Shown here: positions 16,972 to 23,405 of the stretch, in pieces
Numbering within the stretch: position 1 is the first letter of the stretch
How the letters are laid out: each line of letters opens with the position of its first letter
Origin: an uncultured Verrucomicrobiota bacterium
GTDB lineage: Bacteria > Verrucomicrobiota > Verrucomicrobiia > Limisphaerales > CAIMTB01
Assembly: GCA_903844265.1 (NCBI GenBank)
Contig: CAIMTB010000461.1
Span: forward strand, 1 to 36,729
Direction: 5' to 3'
Length of the DNA: 36,729 nt
Program-made: the position numbers and the translations under genes
Notes under the pieces: generated by a model
The model's input: the letters and a program-made list of their open reading frames with translations, nothing else
The model's database searches: none
Told to the model about the DNA's origin: nothing

Positions 16972-17874
16972 CTATCGCGCCGGGATCTTCAACTCAGTTC
17001 CGGACCTGATGTGCCGCGCGTCGACGCGTGGATTGGCCAACTGCAACGATTTCACCGGAATCCCATAACGCCGCGCGATGCGGTCGAGGGTCTCACCCGA
17101 TTGCACGCGGTGCGTGCGAACCGCAGCCGGGGGTTCAGGCGGACGCGTTCCCTGCGGACCGACGGCGGGCCCCGGGATGAGAGGCTTCGGCGGGGAATAG
17201 GGCCGGACCGCGAGCTGACCTGCGCCTCCGTTCGCACCCGAAGGGCCGGGCCCGCCCGCACTCGCGGCTGCCAAGGCTGCCTGGAGTTGGACCTGCGCCT
17301 GGGCGAGCGACTGGGCCTGGGCCTGGTATTGGGACTGCAATTGCGCGAGCGCCCCGTTGAGGCTCCGGATCTCGTTGGTCTGCTGGAGGACCACCGCGAC
17401 GAGGTTCGTTATCTGGCCATGCAGGCTGATGTTCTCGGCGCGGACCAATCCGAGGTCGCGCGCGATCGTCTCGCTCCGGATCACCAGCGGCACGGAAGTC
17501 GCCAACCGCTCCGTGCAATTCGTGATCCGCCGTCGGATGTCGTCCGCCTTGGGGTCCTCGGGCCGGAGGCGCAGGTAGCGCTGGTAATGATAGACCGCGT
17601 CCGGATACCGCCGGAGCTGGCTCTCGCAGAGTGCCGCGTAGCCCAGATGGACCGAGGGTGCCCGGGAGTTTTTCTCGAGGGCACGCTCGTAGTACTCCGA
17701 CGCCGCCTCGTAATCGCCGAGGCGTTCTGCGTCGCGTGCCCGTTGGTAGTTGCGTTCGCGATCCTCGTCCGAGGCGAGAAAATCTTCCGGAGAACATCCG
17801 CCCCAGAGCGCCATCGCCAGGAGTGCGAGCATCAAGACCCGCCCTCCGCGCCATGGCGCCGCGTCGATCAGCAT
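16972..17874 (-). CDS. TPR and LysM domain lipoprotein
   Basis: This is a 300-residue envelope protein. The N-terminal hydrophobic segment ends in LWGGC at residue 27, a plausible lipid-attachment cysteine, though Trp at -3 is unusual for a lipobox. Residues about 40-115 carry TPR-like helices (YQRARDAERLGDYEAASEYYERAL and YPDAVYHYQRYLRL). A coiled-coil, Gln/Ala-rich region follows at about 145-215 (LQSQYQAQAQSLAQAQVQLQ), then a Pro/Gly linker. A C-terminal LysM domain (HRVQSGETLDRIARRYGIPVKSLQLANP, shown in pieces) would bind peptidoglycan N-acetylglucosamine. It may tether or organise an envelope complex; the two downstream MacB-type permeases are natural partners. An alternative ATG at 17832 would shorten the signal. 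Confidence 0.85.
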   Translation of the reverse strand: MLIDAAPWRGGRVLMLALLAMALWGGCSPEDFLASDEDRERNYQRARDAERLGDYEAASEYYERALEKNSRAPSVHLGYAALCESQLRRYPDAVYHYQRYLRLRPEDPKADDIRRRITNCTERLATSVPLVIRSETIARDLGLVRAENISLHGQITNLVAVVLQQTNEIRSLNGALAQLQSQYQAQAQSLAQAQVQLQAALAAASAGGPGPSGANGGAGQLAVRPYSPPKPLIPGPAVGPQGTRPPEPPAAVRTHRVQSGETLDRIARRYGIPVKSLQLANPRVDARHIRSGTELKIPAR

Positions 17875-17928
17875 CCGGGCACCCTAACAGGAGCGCCCAA
17901 CACGGTCACGCTCGACGCGACTGGTTTT

Positions 17929-17951
17929 GGAGTGAGGGATCGCCTCACTCC
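17929..17951. other. Perfect 9-bp intergenic hairpin
   Basis: GGAGTGAGG (17929-17937) pairs with CCTCACTCC (17943-17951) around a 5-base loop. It is located between two leftward genes, just after the stop of the oxidoreductase gene. There is no T run on the minus-strand exit side, so it is not a standard intrinsic terminator; it could stabilise the 3' end of the transcript. Confidence 0.5.
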
Positions 17952-17968
17952 CCAGGGGCCGGAGTCTT

Positions 17969-19318
17969 CTACACGAACTTCGTCTGGCCGGGCATCGCCA
18001 CGGCGGGGACGCGCAGCGGCATGTCCCAGCTGAACTTCGGATCGCCCACCTCCTCCTCCTGGTTGGTGACCCATTTCGCCAGGTTTTCCTTCGAATTGAG
18101 CGCCTGTTCCCACGTGATCTCCTGTCCCGTGTAGGCGGCCATGCGGCCCATGAGCGCGACCATGGTGCTCTGCGCCATCCACGCACCATCGTTGATCGGC
18201 TCGCCCTTGCGGATGGAAGCCATCATCTCGTTGTGCTCGACCTGGTACATGTTCTCCAGGCCCTCACGGCTGCGGAGGTTCCAGTTGGTCTCGCCGGTGA
18301 TGCGCAACCCCGCAAAGGCCTTGATCTGCGCAACCCCCTTCGAACCCATGAAATAATCGGAATTGTCCGAGGCCGTGTTGGCCTGTTGCCGCGAGAAATG
18401 ATAGCCGCGCGCACCGCTGGCGTATTCGTACAGGATGCTGAAGTGATCGTTGATGTGCCCGAAGTCCGAGCCCGTGCGGACCTGGCGGCCACCGTGGGCC
18501 ACGCATTTCACAGGAGCCTCGTCCTTCAGCGCCCACTGCATCTTGTCCAGGCTGTGCACCGCCTGCTCGACGAGATGGTCCCCGGAAAGCCACGTGAAGT
18601 AGTACCAGTTGCGCATCTGGTAGGTCATGTCGTTCCAGCCGGGCTGACGCGGCTTCACCCAGAGCGAACCGGTGTTGTACACGGTGTACATGGACAGCGG
18701 GGACCCGATCTCGCCGTCGTGGATGCGCTTCATGATCTGGCGCTCGGCCGGGTTGTACCGCCAGCAGAAGCCCGAAGTGAGCGCGAGCTTCTTCTGCTTC
18801 GCCACCGCGGCAGCTTCCATCACCAGCCGCACACCCGGGGCGTCCGTCGCCATCGGCTTCTCGCAGAACACGTGCTTCCCCGCATCGATCGCCTTCTTCA
18901 GGTGATACGGACGGAAGCCGGGCGGCGTCGCCAACACCACCACGTCAACGCCACTCGCCAGAACCTTGTCGATCGCATCGAACCCGATGAACGATGTGTC
19001 GGGCGTCACCATCGTCCGCTCCGGATGCTCCTTCTTGATCTGCTCCAGGCTCCCCTTCATCCGGTCCTCGAAGATGTCACCCATGGCGTGCAGCACGACG
19101 TTGCGGTCGCCGTGAAGCGCCTGGCTCGCGGCCCCGGTGCCGCGCCCGCCACAACCCACGAGCCCGACCTTCAGGGTCTCGCTGTTCGCCGCATACGTCC
19201 GTTGGGGAACAGAAATGAACGGCGCTGCCGCGATCCCCGCGGCGAGCACCGAGGAACGCTTGAGGAATTCACGACGATCCGTGGCGACGCCAGGAGGTGG
19301 TTGGAGGTTCATGGTCAT
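17969..19318 (-). CDS. Tat-exported Gfo/Idh/MocA family oxidoreductase (second copy)
   Basis: The product is 449 residues long. The Tat motif DRREFLKRS (residues 14-22) with a hydrophobic stretch precedes the Rossmann fold (GCGGRG at 55-60); the catalytic lysine motif EKP is at 153-155. Conserved C-terminal blocks YYFTWLSGDHLVEQAVHSLD and EYASGARGYHFSRQ match the paralogue at 4806-6182. The family oxidises or reduces sugars with tightly bound NAD(P); periplasmic members act on 3-keto-glycosides in other bacteria. The start ATG at 19318 has GGGAGC four bases upstream; a second ATG at 19312 is too far from it. The gene is preceded by an inverted repeat at 19361-19386 and lies next to the DUF6807-ThuA and enolase-superfamily genes, with which it probably functions. 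Confidence 0.91.
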   Translation of the reverse strand: MTMNLQPPPGVATDRREFLKRSSVLAAGIAAAPFISVPQRTYAANSETLKVGLVGCGGRGTGAASQALHGDRNVVLHAMGDIFEDRMKGSLEQIKKEHPERTMVTPDTSFIGFDAIDKVLASGVDVVVLATPPGFRPYHLKKAIDAGKHVFCEKPMATDAPGVRLVMEAAAVAKQKKLALTSGFCWRYNPAERQIMKRIHDGEIGSPLSMYTVYNTGSLWVKPRQPGWNDMTYQMRNWYYFTWLSGDHLVEQAVHSLDKMQWALKDEAPVKCVAHGGRQVRTGSDFGHINDHFSILYEYASGARGYHFSRQQANTASDNSDYFMGSKGVAQIKAFAGLRITGETNWNLRSREGLENMYQVEHNEMMASIRKGEPINDGAWMAQSTMVALMGRMAAYTGQEITWEQALNSKENLAKWVTNQEEEVGDPKFSWDMPLRVPAVAMPGQTKFV

Positions 19319-19360
19319 CAAAGCTCCCGCCACCAGCCTTCCCACGTCAAGAAACCTCTT

Positions 19361-19386
19361 GGTGTCAGATCTGTATTATTGACACC
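19361..19386. promoter_or_regulatory. Candidate operator/promoter: 7-bp inverted repeat
   Basis: GGTGTCA (19361-19367) and TGACACC (19380-19386) flank a 12-base AT-rich centre. On the minus strand the centre contains AATAAT, five of six bases of a -10 box. It lies 43 bases upstream of the oxidoreductase start at 19318, in otherwise GC-rich DNA. This layout would suit a dimeric repressor or activator controlling that gene. No matching -35 box is evident. Confidence 0.5.
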
Positions 19387-19438
19387 TGAGGTCACCCGAT
19401 TCCGAAGGGACGACGTCCTCCGTCCGTCGCCACGACCC

Positions 19439-21178
19439 TCACGGCACCGGGGCCAATCGTCCCGCCCAAGCACACCCTCGTCGCAGCAATTCCCCCACCC
19501 CCGCATCGTTGGCATACGCCCGCGCGTCATGGCCGAGCACGGTGTGGAACACCCGCCCCTGTCCCGGTTCCAGGACGAAGGCCATGGGGTAGTCCTTCCC
19601 GTCCACTTTCGAGGTCGCCTTCGCCACGACATGGATCGGCGTGTCGCCCGTCAGGCAGGTGTACAATTCATCGAGCGTCTCGAATGCCGCGAGACCCCGG
19701 GTGATCGGATGGGCCGGATCGGCGATGTCGACTCGGAATTTCCCGTGGGGATCATGTCCGCGAAGCTTCGGATCCCACACGCGACCCGCCAGCTTCACGA
19801 AGTCCGGCCATTCATTCCCATCCCAGGCGCCGCACGCAAAATGGGTGAGGATGAGACCCTTTCCACCGCGCACCACGTTCCAAAGATTCTCGCGCGCCTG
19901 GGCATTGGGACCGGGCACTTCCCAGTCCATGAAATGCAGGACGATGACGTCCCAATCCTTGAGTCGCGGCGAGGCGAGGGCATTGGGGTCCTCCACGACG
20001 CGCACGCTCAGGCGTGGATCCTTGTCGAGGATGGCGCGCAGCCGCGGCGCGGTCTCGCGCCAGGGATGTCCCGGGTAATCGATGCCCGTCACGATCAGGA
20101 CCTTTGTCCCGGTTGACGGAGGCACCAGGTCCGAGGCGGATACGATGCCCGAGACCTCGGGGTTGGGGGGGGCATTGGGGGCCGCTGCGCTGCCGCCCGG
20201 CTTCGGGTCCGCCGCATTCGCGACGTAGGCGGCATACGCGGATTCGAGCTTCTGCTTGTCTGGCACGCCGCGATGGATCCACACGCGATATCGGCAATGA
20301 ATCGGGGTGCCCGCGGGAAATGTCCGGGCCTCGACCCCGGGCCAGCCCAGGCAGAGGACGCCGTAATGCCTCGTCAGCCAGGTGGGTGGGAAATCCGGGT
20401 GATCGGGCGGGACGAACAGCGCCGCCCCGGACGGTTGTGATCGTCCGTCAAAGAGCCGGGTCAGGTCGGCCCAGGGCAGGCGCGTCATGTAGAGGTCGTT
20501 CGTGCCGTTCCCCATCGGCGTGGTGATCAAGGTGTTCGTGCCCTGTGCGAAGCGGAGGGTCATGCCGCCGTAGCTCTTTCCCTCGGCGCCCGAGAGCGAG
20601 ATGGGTCGATCGAGGGGAACCCAGGTGCACTCGACGTCGATCGCGCGATTGTCCGCGGATGCCGGGCCTGCGGAGAAGCGGACCTGTTCCTGCATCACCT
20701 TGCGATCTCCGACGAACCAGCCGTTCTCGACTGCGAGCACGGCCCCGGTGGGTGTCACCTTCCGCTCGAGGAATCGCTCGAACCGGTGCCCGATGCCTTT
20801 GAGCATCCACAGGTCGTACTGCTGCCCATCGATCCCCACGTGGGGCCATGACCAGAACAGGCCGCGATGATGGAGGTGGTCCTCGGGGAAATCATCCGTC
20901 AGCACCTCGCCATCGAGCCCGTAGATCGGATGCAGGTACGAACTGCGGGCGCGATCCGCGGCGATGCCGTCCTTGAGCATGACCCCGTGCCGGTAGACGT
21001 AGACGGGCCGGTCCCCATCCCACAGCGTCACCGAGCGGGGGTCGCTGTCCTCGAACCGGAAGGCCGCGGGTTTCGCGGACTGCCCGGTGGCAGGGGCTGC
21101 TCCCATCGCCGGCACGCCGGGGGAGAGCATCATTGTTGCGACCACACCGACCCACGCTAACCAGCCTGGTGTTCTCAT
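19439..21178 (-). CDS. Secreted DUF6807 (PmoA-like)-ThuA fusion protein
   Basis: The 579-residue protein begins with a signal peptide (WLAWVGVVATMMLSPGVPAMG). Residues about 38-320 match DUF6807, annotated as 'PmoA-like', with HPIYGLDGEVLTDDFPEDHLHHRG split around the HLHHRGLFW block at 102-109. Despite the name there is no link to methane oxidation. A Pro/Ala linker (about 328-350) joins it to a ThuA domain (about 358-579) with VLIVTGIDYPGHPW, GGKGLILTHFACGAW and VFHTVLGHD. ThuA is a class I glutamine amidotransferase-like fold tied to trehalose/sugar 3-keto metabolism in rhizobia. The start overlaps the upstream enolase-superfamily stop by four bases (ATGA), implying translational coupling. 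The exact reaction is unknown. Confidence 0.85.
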   Translation of the reverse strand: MRTPGWLAWVGVVATMMLSPGVPAMGAAPATGQSAKPAAFRFEDSDPRSVTLWDGDRPVYVYRHGVMLKDGIAADRARSSYLHPIYGLDGEVLTDDFPEDHLHHRGLFWSWPHVGIDGQQYDLWMLKGIGHRFERFLERKVTPTGAVLAVENGWFVGDRKVMQEQVRFSAGPASADNRAIDVECTWVPLDRPISLSGAEGKSYGGMTLRFAQGTNTLITTPMGNGTNDLYMTRLPWADLTRLFDGRSQPSGAALFVPPDHPDFPPTWLTRHYGVLCLGWPGVEARTFPAGTPIHCRYRVWIHRGVPDKQKLESAYAAYVANAADPKPGGSAAAPNAPPNPEVSGIVSASDLVPPSTGTKVLIVTGIDYPGHPWRETAPRLRAILDKDPRLSVRVVEDPNALASPRLKDWDVIVLHFMDWEVPGPNAQARENLWNVVRGGKGLILTHFACGAWDGNEWPDFVKLAGRVWDPKLRGHDPHGKFRVDIADPAHPITRGLAAFETLDELYTCLTGDTPIHVVAKATSKVDGKDYPMAFVLEPGQGRVFHTVLGHDARAYANDAGVGELLRRGCAWAGRLAPVP

Positions 21179-22419
21179 GTTTCCTTCACCTGCAATTCCT
21201 GGATCCTGGCTTCGTCGACTTCCACGCCCAACCCGGCACCGAGGGGAACCTCGAGCCCGCCGTCCTTGAGTTCAAACGGTTGTTTGAGAATCGAGCCCGA
21301 CAGGAACTGGAGCCCGTTCAGCGCGGCCGGATACTTGAGATCGTAGGCCGCGTAGATCGCGACGGACGCGGCGAGGGAGAGGTCCGGATCGGTGAGGCCG
21401 CTGCCGAGGAACATCAGGCCGCGGTCGAGGACGGTCTCGATCTGACGGCGCGCTTCGGTAAGCCCGCCACAGCGGGCGGGTTTCATCGCCACCCCGTCGA
21501 GCAGGCCGAGCGCGATGAACTCCTCGAGTTCGACGGTGGAGACAATGCCTTCATCCATGAGGATGGGCAGGGCGCCCAGTTTGCGGAGGCGCGCATAGCC
21601 GGTGAGCCGATTCGCGGGCAACGGTTGTTCGATCACGGGAACGCCGATGTCGGCGAGCTTCGGCAGGACGGCCGCGGCGGTGGCCTCGTCGTAGCCACCG
21701 TTGGCATCGGCCCAGAGAAAGCCATCGGGAACGAGACGTTTCACGATCCGGCACAGTTCGACATCGAACTTCGGATCGGGCGCGACCTTCACGTTGAAGT
21801 GCCGATAACCCTTCGCTCTGCCCTGCGCGACCAGGCCCTCCACGTCATCGAGCGTCTTCGGGTTGAGGGTCCAACTGAGCGGGATGTGTTTCCGCCCCGT
21901 GCGGCCCCATCGCTCCGCCGCCCGCTTGCCGAGGATGCGTCCGGTGAGATCGAACAGCGCGAGATCGATCCCCGCCTTGCAGATCGGCTGCCCGGTGGAG
22001 AACGAGGGCGCAATCGCGCTGTTCATCGCCCGGTGAATCCCCGCGAAATCGAAGGGATCCAATCCGACGAGAACCGGCGTCAAGTAACGCCGCACGGTGG
22101 ACACCACCGACTCCGGGGTCTCGTAGCTCCAACGAGGGGTGGGCACACTTTGCCCCCAGCCAACCGTCCCGTTGCTGGCCGTGATCTTCACCAAAACCGA
22201 CGGGCGCCCGGAGGGCTTGCCGTCCGGCCGTTCGAAAAATTTGAATCGTCCAACAACGGGGTACTCGATCCGGATGACCTCGATGCTGGTGATGGTCACG
22301 GCGCTCACGGGAGAGGGTGCGGAAGCAGCGCTCGCATGACGGCCAAGGCCCGAAGCCACTCCGCCGAGGCTCATGGCGACGCCTCCCAGAAAGACCCGAC
22401 GAGAGGTTCGGGGCTTCAA
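21175..22419 (-). CDS. Tat-exported enolase-superfamily (mandelate racemase/muconate lactonizing) enzyme
   Basis: This encodes a 414-residue TIM-barrel enzyme that abstracts a proton alpha to a carboxylate and stabilises the enolate with Mg2+. Metal ligands are visible: D238 (WADANGGY), E264 (VIEQPLP) and D289 (LMDEGI). Acid/base lysines are K211 (FNVKVAP) and K313 (VAMKPARCGG), the muconate-lactonizing/dipeptide-epimerase pattern, except that the first Lys of the K-x-K pair is Asn. The N-terminal Tat motif TSRRVFLGG (5-13) sends it to the periplasm, unusual for this superfamily. The start is a TTG at 22419 with GGGAGG eight bases upstream; no ATG or GTG fits the Tat leader. The next ATG would cut off the twin Arg. 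It overlaps the next gene by four bases. Likely substrate is a sugar acid or lactone, which is inference. Confidence 0.85.
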   Translation of the reverse strand: MKPRTSRRVFLGGVAMSLGGVASGLGRHASAASAPSPVSAVTITSIEVIRIEYPVVGRFKFFERPDGKPSGRPSVLVKITASNGTVGWGQSVPTPRWSYETPESVVSTVRRYLTPVLVGLDPFDFAGIHRAMNSAIAPSFSTGQPICKAGIDLALFDLTGRILGKRAAERWGRTGRKHIPLSWTLNPKTLDDVEGLVAQGRAKGYRHFNVKVAPDPKFDVELCRIVKRLVPDGFLWADANGGYDEATAAAVLPKLADIGVPVIEQPLPANRLTGYARLRKLGALPILMDEGIVSTVELEEFIALGLLDGVAMKPARCGGLTEARRQIETVLDRGLMFLGSGLTDPDLSLAASVAIYAAYDLKYPAALNGLQFLSGSILKQPFELKDGGLEVPLGAGLGVEVDEARIQELQVKET

Positions 22420-22427
22420 GCGTCGGA

Positions 22428-22433
22428 CCTCCC
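22428..22433 (-). promoter_or_regulatory. Shine-Dalgarno sequence selecting a TTG start
   Basis: The minus strand reads GGGAGG, eight bases upstream of TTG 22419. It is the strongest ribosome site near the Tat leader of the enolase-superfamily gene and supports a non-ATG start. Confidence 0.7.
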
Positions 22434-22599
22434 GGGAATCGACGGGGCCCCGCGCATTGGCTGGGAATCGATCACGTGCTTCCTCCGACAGTAACGTCGC
22501 GTGCAGACCTCGTTCAAGAATCGATCCGCGACGATCGTTGGAGGGGCGAATCTCAGATCTTCGGAAGGGAACGGAGGGGGGATACGAGTGACCCCAAAC

Positions 22600-22625
22600 A
22601 AGGGGACAGGTCTTTGGTTCCAAAG
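22600..22625 (+). repeat. Dispersed GGGACAGGTCTT element with adjacent palindrome
   Basis: AAGGGGACAGGTCTTT lies at 22600-22615, the third copy of the 12-mer family. It overlaps CTTTGG-TT-CCAAAG (22612-22625), a 6-bp-arm inverted repeat. It sits in the 257-base gap between the divergent enolase-superfamily and DUF1080 genes, in which no other gene or clear promoter was seen. Confidence 0.65.
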
Positions 22626-22676
22626 CACGCGAACGTTGGAGTTGCATGGGCGTGTGGATTCGCTTTGCTGGACGGC

Positions 22677-23327
22677 GTGAAGCCGCTCGTCGTCCTGCTT
22701 GTCTGTGTGTCCGCCTCGTTCACATCCCTTGGCGCCAGCACCAACACCCCGCCAGCCGCCACCGGCGCGAAACGCACGTTGTTCGATGGGAAAACCCTGA
22801 GCGGCTGGGCCATCACCGGTTTCGCCGGCAAGGGCGAGGTCCACGTGGAGAACGGATTGATGATCCTGGAGCAGGGTCTGATGACCGGCGTGCATTACAC
22901 GAACGCGGTGCTCAAGACGAATTACGAGCTCACTCTCGAGGCCCGCCGCATGCAGGGCAGCGATTTCTTCTGTGGCCTGACGTTTCCGATGGCCGGAACC
23001 AACGTGAGCCTGATCGTCGGCGGTTGGGGTGGCGGCGTTGTCGGCATCTCAAGCATCGACGGCAACGACGCGTCCTCCAACGACACCACCAAGTTCATGG
23101 CCTTCGAACGTGAGCGCTGGTACGTCGTCAGGGTCCGCGTCACACCCGCCAAGCTTGAGGCCTGGCTCGACAAGGAGAAGGTCGTCGACGTGGTCACTGA
23201 GGGGAAGACCTTCGGGCTACGGTCCGGTGCGATCGAGGAGAGTGTGCCGCTCGGCATCTGCACCTACGAAACCACCGCGCAGCTCCGCAATATCGTCGTT
23301 CAGGAACTCGCGCCAGCGACGCGGTGA
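22677..23327 (+). CDS. Secreted DUF1080 (3-keto-disaccharide hydrolase-type) protein
   Basis: The product is about 216 residues long, with a signal peptide (KPLVVLLVCVSASFTSLGAS) and a concanavalin-like DUF1080 domain. The characteristic start of the domain, TLFDGKTLSGWAI, is at about residue 40. Later strands DFFCGLTFPMAG, LIVGGWGGGVVG and WYVVRVRVTPAKLEAWLDKEKV also fit, and the closing element is GICTYETTAQLRNIVVQEL. Members of this family hydrolyse 3-keto-glycosides made by Gfo/Idh/MocA dehydrogenases in gut Bacteroidetes, so the neighbourhood here is meaningful. The start is uncertain: GTG at 22677 is chosen because it directly opens the signal peptide; a TTG 12 bases upstream is possible. 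It is transcribed divergently from the enolase-superfamily gene. Confidence 0.82.
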   Translation: MKPLVVLLVCVSASFTSLGASTNTPPAATGAKRTLFDGKTLSGWAITGFAGKGEVHVENGLMILEQGLMTGVHYTNAVLKTNYELTLEARRMQGSDFFCGLTFPMAGTNVSLIVGGWGGGVVGISSIDGNDASSNDTTKFMAFERERWYVVRVRVTPAKLEAWLDKEKVVDVVTEGKTFGLRSGAIEESVPLGICTYETTAQLRNIVVQELAPATR

Positions 23328-23335
23328 GGACATGG

Positions 23336-23361
23336 AGGGCCGCGGGGGAGGGCGGCCCTCG
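23336..23361. other. Perfect 9-bp intergenic hairpin after the DUF1080 gene
   Basis: GAGGGCCGC (23336-23344) pairs with GCGGCCCTC (23353-23361) around an 8-base loop. It is located nine bases after the DUF1080 stop. No T run follows, so it may be a transcript-stabilising or pausing structure rather than a terminator. Confidence 0.45.
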
Positions 23362-23405
23362 ATGACACCATTGCCGCGCCGCGCCGGACCGCGCAGGCTG
23401 GCCCT

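Noticed and set aside
17929-17951. Hairpin considered as an intrinsic terminator
   Set aside because: The minus-strand exit reads AAAACCAG rather than T-rich, so it is listed only as a hairpin.
18233-20116. Rightward 627-codon open frame across two genes
   Set aside because: Arg/His/Pro-rich, spans two recognised leftward genes and their gap, no domain visible.
19439-20500. Methane mono-oxygenase function suggested by the 'PmoA' name
   Set aside because: DUF6807 is unrelated to the particulate methane mono-oxygenase subunit; no membrane helices or copper ligands are present.
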